Below are positions 10,335 through 20,300 of a stretch of DNA of 64,000 nucleotides, piece after piece (positions within the stretch are counted from its first letter, which is position 1; each line of letters begins with the position of its first letter). This DNA comes from Veillonella seminalis (lineage in GTDB: Bacteria; Bacillota; Negativicutes; Veillonellales; Veillonellaceae), in NCBI RefSeq assembly GCF_003992065.1, contig NZ_RQUZ01000011.1, positions 1 through 64,000 of the forward strand, written 5' to 3'. Under the pieces are notes generated by a model. That model ran no database searches. It saw only the letters and a program-made list of their open reading frames with translations, and was not told the DNA's origin. Position numbers and translations under genes: made by a program.

Positions 10335-11241
10335 GCTTTGTGTCATCCTCTGTGGCTAACGGTTCTTCATTAACACCGTCTAAAGTTAAATTGCCCAGTT
10401 TTTGATTGCGATAATCGGCGAGCACTATGCGACGTGCTTTTTCCAAATCTACAATACCGCCGCTCACCAAACAACCGCGACGGCGACCGATGGATTCCAA
10501 GAGTTGATTCGCATCACCCAGTTCTTCCGGTTTTAATTTATAACGTTCCGCCAAGAGATCCGGATTAGCCTCATTCACTTGATTCAATAACTGTTTCATA
10601 ACCGATTCCAAATCATAAACATCATCGGAAATAGCTCCGGTCATAGCCAAACGAGCAGCTGCCCGCTGGTCTTCCAACTTAGGCCACAATACACCCGGTG
10701 TATCGAGAAGCTCTAAATCTTTACCGATTTTAACCCATTGCTGACCACGTGTATGCCCCGGTTTATCGGCCGTACGGGTAGCGGCGGCACCGGCTAATTT
10801 ATTGATCAACGTGGATTTACCTACATTCGGAATCCCCAAGATAATTGTACGTACAGAACGGCTGCGAATGCCTTTGTTTTTCCATTTATCGATAATAGGT
10901 TGTGCCAAACGTTCAACGGCTTTTACCAATTGTTTATTACCCTTGCCTGTTTTAGAATCAATCGCCAAGACTGTAAGGCCCTGTTTTTCAAAATAGGCAA
11001 CCCATTCCTTTGTAGCCTGAGGATTCGCCAAATCAGCCTTATTTAACACCACAATATGCGGCTTTTGACCGACTACTTCACTAATAACGGGATTGGCACT
11101 GCTTCGCGGAATACGAGCATCCAACAATTCAATGACTACGTCTACTTTCTTAACATATTCCTTAATCATACGGGTGGCTTTGGCCATATGTCCCGGGAAC
11201 CAATGCACGACCGGAAATACATCCTGTTTTGTATCTGCCAT
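10321..11241 (-). CDS. rbgA: Ribosome biogenesis GTPase RbgA (YlqF)
   Basis: This GTPase is needed for late maturation of the 50S subunit. The G motifs are circularly permuted, as expected: G4 NKAD at 67-70, then G1 GIPNVGKST at 136-144, then G3 DTPG at 180-183. The C-terminal ANTAR-like helical domain follows (DLLAERYKL onward). The ATG has AGGAGG 8 nt upstream. At 306 residues it is about 20 longer than Bacillus RbgA, the excess being an acidic tail. It is followed immediately by rnhB, as in Bacillus (ylqF-rnhB), and preceded by rplS. Confidence 0.95.
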   Translation of the reverse strand: MADTKQDVFPVVHWFPGHMAKATRMIKEYVKKVDVVIELLDARIPRSSANPVISEVVGQKPHIVVLNKADLANPQATKEWVAYFEKQGLTVLAIDSKTGKGNKQLVKAVERLAQPIIDKWKNKGIRSRSVRTIILGIPNVGKSTLINKLAGAAATRTADKPGHTRGQQWVKIGKDLELLDTPGVLWPKLEDQRAAARLAMTGAISDDVYDLESVMKQLLNQVNEANPDLLAERYKLKPEELGDANQLLESIGRRRGCLVSGGIVDLEKARRIVLADYRNQKLGNLTLDGVNEEPLATEDDTKHDEE

Positions 11242-11312
11242 AGGTATCGCCTCCTTTAATCCTATATTCGTTCAATTTTAACCGATTATTATGCATGTAT
11301 CAATATACGGGT

Positions 11313-11359
11313 TAAGAAAATCAGTTTAACCCCAAGAGATTATTTATCAGATTTTCTTA
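11313..11359 (-). repeat. 10-bp inverted repeat upstream of rbgA
   Basis: TAAGAAAATC/GATTTTCTTA with a 27-nt spacer lies about 70-115 nt upstream of the rbgA start. There is no U-tract on either side, so it does not look like a terminator. It could be a leader structure or operator. Apart from this and the rplS terminator, positions 11242-11528 hold AT-rich sequence with no convincing promoter. Confidence 0.35.
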
Positions 11360-11491
11360 TGCTATATCTAATATATATTATCTGACATGCAAAGTATTCG
11401 GTAAACTTCTTAATTTATGCAATTCGTGTAATCAAACAATATTAATAAAAAATGATTCAATCATTTATATATTTATTATAACATGCAAAAA

Positions 11492-11520
11492 ATAAAGGGC
11501 TGCCAACGGCAACCCTTTAT
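11492..11520 (-). terminator. Intrinsic terminator downstream of rplS
   Basis: A 13-bp stem (ATAAAGGGTTGCC/GGCAGCCCTTTAT on the minus strand) closes a 3-nt loop and is followed by a T-rich tail. One pair is G-U only on the minus strand (C-A on the plus), which supports minus-strand function. It begins 9 nt after the rplS stop. Confidence 0.88.
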
Positions 11521-11528
11521 TTGTGAAA

Positions 11529-11870
11529 TTAGCGTTTTTCGCGAATACGCGCAGCTTTACCAGTGAGATTACGTAAGTAATACAACTTAGCACGACGAAC
11601 CACACCACGACGCATAACTTCGATTTTAGCCAAACGTGGGCTGTGAAGTGGGAATGTACGTTCTACACCCACACCGGAAGCAATACGACGAACAGTGAAA
11701 GTTTCACGAACGCTACCGCCTTGACGGTTAATAACCAAGCCTTCGAAAACCTGGATACGTTCACGAGTGCCTTCGACAACCTTTACGTGTACACGAACGG
11801 TGTCACCGGCGCGGAATGCAGGAATGTCTGCACGAAGCTGTTCTTGCTCAAGTACGTTAATAATGTTCAC
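11529..11870 (-). CDS. rplS: 50S ribosomal protein L19
   Basis: L19 lies at the interface of the 30S and 50S subunits. The whole protein is recognisable: [36 protein letters not shown] and [13 protein letters not shown], ending KAARIREKR. The start is a GTG (113 residues) with AAGGAGG 8 nt upstream; this gives the normal L19 N-terminus, so an ATG 36 nt upstream is rejected. It is followed by its own terminator and preceded by its own promoter, so it seems to be monocistronic here, with rbgA next downstream. Confidence 0.96.
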   Translation of the reverse strand: MNIINVLEQEQLRADIPAFRAGDTVRVHVKVVEGTRERIQVFEGLVINRQGGSVRETFTVRRIASGVGVERTFPLHSPRLAKIEVMRRGVVRRAKLYYLRNLTGKAARIREKR

Positions 11871-11943
11871 TTTTGTTTCCTCCTTATTGTAGACATTCTT
11901 ACCCATACCTCATAGGCAGCGGACTATCTCAAAATAACACTAC
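11871..11943 (-). promoter_or_regulatory. rplS 5' leader, possibly regulatory
   Basis: The predicted transcript has roughly 65-70 untranslated nucleotides before the rplS GTG. Leader RNAs that control L19 synthesis are known upstream of rplS in Firmicutes, and this segment sits where one would lie, but I cannot confirm the consensus by eye. A covariance search with the Rfam L19_leader model would decide. Confidence 0.25.
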
Positions 11944-11944
11944 T

Positions 11945-11974
11945 ATAATATCACACACCAACTGTATATAGCAA
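11945..11974 (-). promoter_or_regulatory. Extended -10 promoter of rplS
   Basis: Minus strand TTGCTA, 18-nt spacer, TATTAT, with TG one base upstream of the -10 (TGATATTAT). The expected transcription start is near 11938, about 70 nt before the rplS start. Confidence 0.6.
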
Positions 11975-12058
11975 GTCTATTTTTGTAAAATTTTCAATTC
12001 TGTCGACTATTATCGTCAGGGGTGCATTTTCGCCAAGCTACGCTTGGCTTCAACACGA

Positions 12059-13462
12059 TTAAAGAATTCCGAATAATTTCATTCCCAGTACGCCGCCCCA
12101 GAAATGAATCAAAAAGCTCACAACCGAAATCGCCAATCCTACACGCCACCATGTACCTTGCGGTACATAACCGGCTCCGAAGAAAATAGGCGTTACGCCG
12201 GAACTATAATGTGTCAAAGTACATCCCGGACTGTTCATCAAGCCAAATAGCAGAATCGTAAACGGTATCGGTGCCCCCATCGCCACCAAAATAGCGGCAA
12301 AAGCTGAGAACAACGCTGTAATACGAGCCGTTCCACTGGCAAAGAAATATTGGGAATACACAAAGGCGGCCGATACAAAGAAAGCAGCCCAGAACCAGTC
12401 ATAACCATTTAGTAAGTTACTTACAAAATCCGCAAATACAGCAACTACACCCAGTTTACCAAGCAAACCGGCCATGCCTACGAGCGTCCCCATCCAAATA
12501 AGAATATCCCAGGCTGTTTTTTCACCCAGTATATCATCCCAGGTTAAGGAACCTGTAACAACACAAGCGAGTACACCAATCAAAGCAACTGCGGTAGGAT
12601 GCAATTTAGTCCATATAGCCGTAGCCCATAAAATAATACAGGCCACAAAAATCAATGACACATAAATTTCACTTTTTGTGACAGGTCCCAGCTTATCCAA
12701 CTCTTTTTGAGCCATCGCAGGGGCCTCCGGTGTTGCCTTAATTTCAGGCGGATAGATTTTATAAATGAACCAAGGCATTAAAATCATACAAATTACACCG
12801 GGAATCACACCGGCCTGAAACCATTCCCACCAAGAAATATCGTAACCGAACAATTTAGCGCCTAAGGAGGTAATCAATAAGTTACCACTGCAAGCGGTTA
12901 AAAAGATGGTAACGGTAATCGTATTAATGGTATGTGCCGTGGTCATTAAATAAGCACCGATTTTGCGTGACGTGTCACCATGCGGATTGGAGCCGAAGGA
13001 AAGCGAAATATTTTGCACAATCGGGAAAATAATTCCGCCCCCACGAGCTGTATTTGACGGCGTAGCCGGCGATATAATTAAATCGGCGCAAGCTAACGCA
13101 TAGGCCAACTTCAACGAACTGGTACCGAATATACGAATCAATGTATACGCAATGCGCTTGCCAAGACCTGAATTAATAATACCGCGCGAAAAGAATACAG
13201 CCGCCACGATGAGCCATACATTAGCTTCCGCATAACCGCCCAAGGCCTGAACCATGGTTATGGATTTAGTTGCAACTGCGGCAACTACACCAAAGATAGC
13301 CATGCTCCCCGTAGGCCAAGGTCGCAAAATAAAGCCTGCAATCGTAGCTATAAAAATGGCCAATAAATGCCAACCTTCCGGCTTGATTGCCTCAGTATGA
13401 GGCAAAAACCAGATAATCAGCCCTATTAAAACGGTTAACCCCGCACGAGTAAAAGTATTCAT
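12059..13462 (-). CDS. DASS-family anion (dicarboxylate/tricarboxylate) transporter
   Basis: A polytopic inner-membrane carrier of the divalent anion:Na+ symporter superfamily (CitT / 2-oxoglutarate-malate translocator type). About 12 hydrophobic segments are visible over 467 residues, with the substrate-site signature SPATPSNTARGGGIIFP near residue 130 and the second repeat's LTHYSSGVTPIFFGAG near 415. The exact substrate and mode (symport or exchange) cannot be read from sequence; tartrate, citrate, malate or succinate are typical. It starts 53 nt after the glyS stop with no terminator between, so read-through from glyQS is possible. It is a homologue of the carrier at 48594-50072. Confidence 0.88.
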   Translation of the reverse strand: MNTFTRAGLTVLIGLIIWFLPHTEAIKPEGWHLLAIFIATIAGFILRPWPTGSMAIFGVVAAVATKSITMVQALGGYAEANVWLIVAAVFFSRGIINSGLGKRIAYTLIRIFGTSSLKLAYALACADLIISPATPSNTARGGGIIFPIVQNISLSFGSNPHGDTSRKIGAYLMTTAHTINTITVTIFLTACSGNLLITSLGAKLFGYDISWWEWFQAGVIPGVICMILMPWFIYKIYPPEIKATPEAPAMAQKELDKLGPVTKSEIYVSLIFVACIILWATAIWTKLHPTAVALIGVLACVVTGSLTWDDILGEKTAWDILIWMGTLVGMAGLLGKLGVVAVFADFVSNLLNGYDWFWAAFFVSAAFVYSQYFFASGTARITALFSAFAAILVAMGAPIPFTILLFGLMNSPGCTLTHYSSGVTPIFFGAGYVPQGTWWRVGLAISVVSFLIHFWGGVLGMKLFGIL

Positions 13463-13515
13463 ACATATATCCCCACATACATAAAAAATTTATTCTCTCT
13501 CAAATTTCCCCAATT

Positions 13516-15567
13516 TTATTTTAAAGTGCTTACATCACCGATAACAGCCATGGACTCATAAGCCAAACGAACTAATTGTAAGCGATTGGCTTTAACGGCT
13601 GCATCGTCAACCATAACCATAACATCTTCAAAGAATTTGTTAATAGCCGGTACCAATGTTTCCGGAATAGCCACCACTTTATCATAGTCCTTATTTTCAA
13701 GAGCTGTTTGGGAGTTTTCATACGCAAGAATTGCTTCTTTAAACAATGCTTTTTCCGCTTCATCACTTAAGAGCATTTCATCAACAGCCTGGTACGTTTC
13801 ACTTTTCACCAAGTTAAACATACGGGTATAAGCCTGAACAAGCTCAACATTTTCATCAATGCGATGAGCCATGATAGCTTTTACCAAGCCGTCAGCCTGA
13901 GCAACCGTAACAGTCGGATTGGACAATACCAATTCGATAACATTATGTGGAACTTCACGATCCAAGTAGATATTTTTCAAACGAAGCGCGAAGAAATTAG
14001 TCAACTGCCCTACGATTTCATCATGTTTAGCTTCCGGAACGCCTAATAAAGTAAGGTCCTGACGCCATACCAGTTCTAAGGATACATTCAAAGCACTGCT
14101 GCTTAAAATATTCAACACACCGATTGTCTGTCGACGAAGTGCATATGGATCTTGGGAACCGGTCGGAATTAAACCTCGACTGAAGGTTGCCACAATATTA
14201 TCGACTTTATCAATAATACTTAATACTTTGCCGGCCGGAGTTTTAGGTAAAATATCACCGGCAAATCGAGGTAAATACTGTTCAAAAATAGCTTCGGCTA
14301 CTTCAGTGGATTCACCGTCGAGTAATGCATATTCTTTACCGATAACGCCCTGTAATTCCGTGAATTCAGTTACCATACCGGTTGTTAAGTCGGTTTTGGC
14401 CAACACGGTGGCACGTTCCAATTCAACCATTTCAGCTTCATCAAGACCGCAGGCTTCACCGAATTCTTCGCCTAAAGCCAATAAACGTTCGGTTTTATCG
14501 GCTAAGTTACCGAGACCTTCTTGGAAGACAATCTTTTTCAAACCTTCGGAACGATCGGCCAATGCTTTTTTACGGTCTTCGTTGAAGAAGAATTTTGCAT
14601 CATCCAAACGAGCACGCAATACGCGTTCATTACCGGCCGCCACTACATCAAGGCTGTGGCTGTCACCGTTACGAACCGTAAGGAACATAGGCAATAATTT
14701 ACCGTCTTTATCCACCAATGGGAAATAACGTTGATGATCTTTCATCGGTGTAATAACAGCTGCATCAGGCAAAGCTAAGTAGCTTTCATCAAACGAGCCG
14801 CATAAAGCTGTCGGATATTCTACCAAATAAAGAACTTCTTCCAATAAATCATCATCCCAAACGATAGTGGCGTTTTTGGAAGCTGCCAAGTCGTGAAGTT
14901 GTTTGGTAATCATGTCACGACGTTTATCCTGATCGACAATAACGAAATTATCTTCTAAGTTCTTAATATAATCAGCCGGATGCTGTACAAGCACGCCACG
15001 TTCACCGAGGAAACGATGCCCACGACTGAAATTAGAGGAACGAACACCCGCAAATTCCACAGGAATCACAGCTGTGCCCAAAAGAGCCAACATCCAGCGA
15101 ACCGGACGGATAAATTTATCGTCTAAATTGCCCCAATGCATCGATTTAGGGAAGCTTAAGCCGTGAATCAATTCAGGCAAGATTTGTGTAAAAATGTCCA
15201 TAGCTTTTACACCGACCGTTTTAGTTTCGGCATAAATATAACCGTCTTCCACCACTAAATCAGCCACATCAATGCCTTTACCGCGTGCAAAACCGATGGC
15301 TGCTTTAGTAGGGTTACCGTCCGCATCGTAAGCAATGGAAGCGGAAGGACCCTTATGGCGTTCGCTCAATTCATCGGACATATCCGCAGCACCGTCAACC
15401 ATTAAGGCAATACGGCGTGGCGTGCCCATCGTGCGAATTGCATCATATTTTAAGTGATGTTCCGCTAATTTGGTTTCTGTTAAGGACTTAAGTTGTGCTA
15501 AAATGCCGGGCATGGCGCCGGCAGGGATTTCCTCAGCACCAATTTCAAATAATACATCTTCAGCCAT
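13516..15567 (-). CDS. glyS: Glycine--tRNA ligase beta subunit
   Basis: Beta subunit of the alpha2beta2 glycyl-tRNA synthetase; it carries the tRNA-recognition and editing-like domains, while the alpha subunit holds the catalytic core. Recognisable blocks include LFEIGAEEIPAGAMP at the N-terminus, FPKSMHWGN, the HD-like LADKTERLLAL region, and the C-terminal anticodon-binding DALR region. At 683 residues it has the usual length. It begins 1 nt after the glyQ stop, giving a coupled glyQ-glyS pair. Confidence 0.97.
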   Translation of the reverse strand: MAEDVLFEIGAEEIPAGAMPGILAQLKSLTETKLAEHHLKYDAIRTMGTPRRIALMVDGAADMSDELSERHKGPSASIAYDADGNPTKAAIGFARGKGIDVADLVVEDGYIYAETKTVGVKAMDIFTQILPELIHGLSFPKSMHWGNLDDKFIRPVRWMLALLGTAVIPVEFAGVRSSNFSRGHRFLGERGVLVQHPADYIKNLEDNFVIVDQDKRRDMITKQLHDLAASKNATIVWDDDLLEEVLYLVEYPTALCGSFDESYLALPDAAVITPMKDHQRYFPLVDKDGKLLPMFLTVRNGDSHSLDVVAAGNERVLRARLDDAKFFFNEDRKKALADRSEGLKKIVFQEGLGNLADKTERLLALGEEFGEACGLDEAEMVELERATVLAKTDLTTGMVTEFTELQGVIGKEYALLDGESTEVAEAIFEQYLPRFAGDILPKTPAGKVLSIIDKVDNIVATFSRGLIPTGSQDPYALRRQTIGVLNILSSSALNVSLELVWRQDLTLLGVPEAKHDEIVGQLTNFFALRLKNIYLDREVPHNVIELVLSNPTVTVAQADGLVKAIMAHRIDENVELVQAYTRMFNLVKSETYQAVDEMLLSDEAEKALFKEAILAYENSQTALENKDYDKVVAIPETLVPAINKFFEDVMVMVDDAAVKANRLQLVRLAYESMAVIGDVSTLK

Positions 15568-15568
15568 A

Positions 15569-16444
15569 TTACTTATCTCCTTTCAACAGTGGGAACCCTA
15601 ATTCTTCACGTTTATTCAAATAAGCTTGAGCACAAATACGAGCCAAGCTGCGAACGCGACCGATAAAAGCAGTACGTTCACTGATACTGATGGCACCGCG
15701 CGAATCTAATAAATTAAACGTGTGCGAGCATTTTAACACATAGTCATAAGCCGGCAAAATAAAGCCTTCTTCGCAAATGCGTTTTGCTTCTTTTTCGTAC
15801 ATATCAAACAAAGTGAACAACATATCCGTATCGGCTAAGTCAAAGCTGTAGGCGGATTGTTCCACTTCATTAAGATGCCAAATATCACCATATGTTACAT
15901 TTTCATTCCATTTCAAGTCATATACGTTTTCAACGCCTTGAATGTACATGGCCAAACGTTCCAAACCGTACGTAATTTCTACGGATACCGGTTTAACATC
16001 GATACTGCCCACCTGTTGGAAATAAGTAAATTGAGTTACTTCCATGCCGTCGAGCCATACTTCCCAACCGAGACCCCAAGCGCCTAAAGTTGGCGATTCC
16101 CAGTTATCTTCAACAAAGCGAATGTCATGGTCTTTAGCATGAATGCCCAATGTTTCCAAACTTTTCAAATATAATTCTTGAATGTTTTCAGGGGATGGCT
16201 TAATAATAACCTGGAATTGATGATGTTGGAACAAACGGTTCGGATTGTCACCGTAACGTCCGTCAGCCGGACGACGGGATGGTTCCACATAGCATACCGA
16301 CCATGGTTCAGGTCCGATAGCGTGCAAAAAAGTCGCCGGGTTCATGGTACCGGCCCCTTTTTCCATATCATAAGGCTGTTGTAAAATACAACCTTGCTCT
16401 GCCCAGAATTTTTGCAGATTTAAAATTATCTCTTGAAATGTCAT
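15569..16444 (-). CDS. glyQ: Glycine--tRNA ligase alpha subunit
   Basis: Catalytic class II subunit of bacterial-type glycyl-tRNA synthetase. Clear blocks are [35 protein letters not shown] and the C-terminal [15 protein letters not shown]. The start is the ATG at 16444, with AGGAGG 7 nt upstream, giving 291 residues; an in-frame ATG 51 nt upstream would add an unrelated leader. It is transcribed from a strong promoter directly upstream. No T-box sequence is visible in the leader, unlike glyQS of Bacillus. Confidence 0.97.
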   Translation of the reverse strand: MTFQEIILNLQKFWAEQGCILQQPYDMEKGAGTMNPATFLHAIGPEPWSVCYVEPSRRPADGRYGDNPNRLFQHHQFQVIIKPSPENIQELYLKSLETLGIHAKDHDIRFVEDNWESPTLGAWGLGWEVWLDGMEVTQFTYFQQVGSIDVKPVSVEITYGLERLAMYIQGVENVYDLKWNENVTYGDIWHLNEVEQSAYSFDLADTDMLFTLFDMYEKEAKRICEEGFILPAYDYVLKCSHTFNLLDSRGAISISERTAFIGRVRSLARICAQAYLNKREELGFPLLKGDK

Positions 16445-16490
16445 GTTCGTTCCTCCTAACATGGTGCCCTTTAGGACACTAACTTCTGTT

Positions 16491-16519
16491 ACCATACCAA
16501 TTCCCGTTTATATTGTCAA
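16491..16519 (-). promoter_or_regulatory. Sigma-A promoter of glyQS
   Basis: Minus strand TTGACA, 17-nt spacer, TATGGT. Transcription would begin near 16484, leaving a leader of only about 40 nt before glyQ. Confidence 0.75.
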
Positions 16520-16616
16520 CCAAAAACAATTGTCCTCGGCTGAAAAGTTGTTTGTAACACAAATATTATACCACTGTTTATTATAGTATCGTTAACTCTT
16601 AACGCTCAATAACAAC

Positions 16617-17333
16617 TTAGTCAAATGCTTTAGCCTGCATTTCGTGCAAGAATTTCAAGGAGCTCAATTCTTGACCCAACTGAACCGTTGTGTAAGCAAA
16701 TAGTCCTCGTTCCAACTCGCGCCACAAAGTTCGCGGCAATTGAACCGAAGTTGCCTCATGCCAATCATAAAGCAAAATTTGCCCCACCGCTTGCTGTGCC
16801 GCAGCCGACAAATTAAAACCGGTAGTCTCCCTAAATTCCTTCACAAAGCGAGCCACACCGTCCGCCTGTTGATAGGCCTTAGCAGATGGTACAAAACCGG
16901 CCAGACTGAGAAGCTGCCAACCAAGCAAAATAACCGCCAACGGCACCGGTTTGGTGAGAATCAATTCGGCAAAACGCAATACCAGCGAATATAACGCCGA
17001 GTCTCGTTCTTCCGCAGCAAAGGCCGTACTGATAAATTCGCCGGCAAAGGAAGCATAGCAAATACTATCCAAATCCGTTTCCAACGAGCGAATCAAGTAA
17101 CGGCCGTCCAATTGCTGCAGATCATAATACTCACCATTGGGTAACAATGTTATATATACTTGACTAAACGGCTGTAAGTAGCCTGCATTTTTAAGGGTTT
17201 GCCATCGACGTTGCGGAATAGAGCAATGAAGAATGCCACGTTGTTTTGTCAAAAACGTCACTACCGAATAGGTCTTACGTTTACGGCGATATAATACCAC
17301 CGCATCACAATTAATCGTGCCTTGACCTTTCAT
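16617..17333 (-). CDS. recO: DNA repair protein RecO
   Basis: This is a mediator that, with RecR, helps RecA displace SSB in gap repair. The N-terminal OB-fold segment includes AVVLYRRKRKTYSVVTFLTKQRG, and the helical C-terminal domain follows (LRFAELIL ... FNLSAAAQQAVGQIL). The four cysteines that bind zinc in many RecO proteins are not present. RecO diverges quickly, so the call leans partly on context: it stands between era and glyQS, as in other Firmicutes. 238 residues. It starts 6 nt after the upstream CBS-protein gene. Confidence 0.85.
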   Translation of the reverse strand: MKGQGTINCDAVVLYRRKRKTYSVVTFLTKQRGILHCSIPQRRWQTLKNAGYLQPFSQVYITLLPNGEYYDLQQLDGRYLIRSLETDLDSICYASFAGEFISTAFAAEERDSALYSLVLRFAELILTKPVPLAVILLGWQLLSLAGFVPSAKAYQQADGVARFVKEFRETTGFNLSAAAQQAVGQILLYDWHEATSVQLPRTLWRELERGLFAYTTVQLGQELSSLKFLHEMQAKAFD

Positions 17334-20300
17334 ACGGCATTACTCCTTCTCATCTTCCTCAGTCGGTTCTTCAACCGGCGGTGCCGGTGATGCTTTAAGA
17401 CGCGCAATACGATAACCCTGCATTTCCGTTACTGTAAAAATATAACCGGCCAGTTCTACCGTATCACCCACAACCGGGGTTCGTTCCAACATACCGAAGA
17501 TATAACCGCCGATTGTATCTTCTTCCGGTTCATCAAAATCGACATGCATGGCATATTCCACTTCATCAACAAGAACTTTACCGTCAAAATCGAAAGTGCC
17601 GTCATCATTGATTACTACAGCCGGTAAATCTGTTTCGTGTTCGTCTTTAATATCGCCCACGAGTTCCTCGATAATATCCTCGAGACATACAAGACCTACC
17701 ATACCACCGTATTCATCAACAACCACAGCCTGATAAATTCGGCGGGTACGCATATATTGTAACAATACGGAAAGTTTCATAACTTCCGGAACGGTCAAAA
17801 TATCACGGCGAACCAAACGCAAATCTTTACGAGCCTTTTCTTTTTGCTCCATCAAATCTTTAATGTGAACAAGTCCGATTACGTGATCCTTATCTTCCAT
17901 ACAAAGCGGATAACGAGTATGACTTGTCTCCGATATGATTTTCAAAGTCTCGTCAAAATCATCTTCCACATAGATACAATCTACATCTTGACGCGGAATC
18001 ATAACCTCACGGGCCATACGTTCCACAAAGTCAAACACATTATCGATGAGTTCGCCTTCCACGTGATCAAGCTTACCCTCAGAATGACTGCGATTGACCA
18101 TCATGCGAATTTCTTCTTCCGTATGTACCAAGTCAAGTTCATTCTTATATAAGGTGCCGAAACTTTTTAAAAAGATGGCACTTACCTTTTCCGCAAGCCA
18201 TACGAGCGGCGTTGCTATAAAACCGACACCCATTACGATTTTAGCAGTCCAGCGGATATAACGAACCGGGAATGATAAGCCTAAGGCCTTCGGAATAATT
18301 TCACCGAACGTGAGAATAGATAAGGCAATTAAAGCAATAATTACAAAATCTACACCGACGGACAACCAATCACTTTCCACTTCAAATAATCGTTCCCAAT
18401 CGGCAATAAAAGGTGCCATTAATGCACTGCCTACGCCGGCGAGCAGAACAATAAAAAAGAGTATCAAAAATTGTGCCGTATTGATAAAACGAGCCGGTCG
18501 TTTATACAAATTCCGCAAATAAGCTTTCGCCACTTCACTCAAATCTTCAATATCATCCAAATGTTCTTCACTGAGACGAGCAAACGAAAACTTAGCCAAC
18601 ACTAAAATATTAATCATTACTATACAAATTACGGCCAACCCGATCAATAATATGGCGGCCCCTAGGGGGGTATCTATACCAATCAGTCCTTTCTATTCAT
18701 AACCAAATTCGGACAACATGCCTGATTTATTGCGCCAATCTTTCTTAACTTTTACCCATAAATCAAGATAGACTTTTGTAGCCAGTAAACGTTCCACATC
18801 GGTACGCGCTTCGGCGCCGAGTTCACGCAGCATATTTCCTTTTTTACCGATTATTATACCCTTTTGCGAGTCTCGTTCGCAATAGATAGTTGCACGAATA
18901 TAGGTTGTACCGTCAGGGCGTTGTTTCATTTCATCCACATCTACGGCAATAGCATGAGGAATTTCTTCCCGTGTTTTAAGTAATATCTTTTCACGCACAA
19001 TATCAGCAATAATAAGTCGTTCCGGCTGATCTGTAATCATATCTTCCGGGAAATATTGCGGACCTTCCGGTAATACCTGTTCCAAAACATCCAATACTTC
19101 ATGAATATTATCTTTTTCAAGAGCCGAAATCGGAATAATCCCTTCAAACGGATATAAATTCTGATATTCTACAATAGTTTCCAAAATTTGTTCTTTGGCT
19201 AATGTGTCGATTTTGTTAATAACTAAAAATACGGGTACATCAACATTTTTAAGCTGTTCAATAATAAAATTGTCCCCGGGACCGCGTTTTTCATTACCGG
19301 CCACCAAGAATAATACGGCTTCTACTTCCTTCAAAGAATCAACCGCTGCTTTTACCATAAATTCACCTAATTTATGCTTAGGTTTATGAATCCCCGGCGT
19401 ATCCATGAACACAATCTGTTTCTTCTCATCCATATACACACAAACGATACGATTACGCGTCGTCTGGGCTTTATCAGAAACAATCACAATTTTATCGCCG
19501 ATGAGTGCATTAATCAAAGTAGATTTCCCAACATTCGGTCGCCCTACAACAGCTACAAAACCGGACTTAAAATGTTTATCTTTATTCATTATATGGTGCA
19601 TCCTCCCGCACATAACCTAAATTACCGAGCACGAATTCTTCTTCACGGCGCATTTCCGCTTTATCTTCATCCGTCATATGGTCATACCCTAAAATATGTA
19701 AACAGCCGTGAACCGTCAAGTATGCAAGCTCCCGTTCAAAAGGATGTCCGTACTCTTCAGCCTGTTCCGCTGTTCGTTCCAAGGAGATAATCAAATCCCC
19801 GATTAAATGGGTCTCTACTTCCACATCAATTTCATCGCCTTCATTAAGAGCAAACGACAACACATCGGTTGGTCGGTCAATGCCGCGATATTCCTTGTTA
19901 AGCTGATGAATTACTTCATTATTGCAAAGTAAAACGCTCAATTCCTCTTCATCGCTGAGACCGTATACTTCACTTACTTCACCGCATACTTTTTGAATGA
20001 TTTCTTCATTGGCTGCTGCCACACGATCGCCTTCAGCAGGCTCCATGCCTTCTGCATAACTGATTGTTACTATCATAGGTTTCACCGACCTTCCTCTTGT
20101 GGTGTATCTACCGTTAACACCGGTATCTCAGACTGTTTAACCTGCTCATCTTGCATAGCTTCTTTATGATTTTTATCGGTTTTGTCCGGTTTTTCTTTCT
20201 TTTGTTTCGTTAACGGTTTATTTAAATCGCGACCGGTTCGTTTCACTTCATACCGTTCATAAGCGCGAATAATCTTACTTACGAGGTCATGACGAACAAC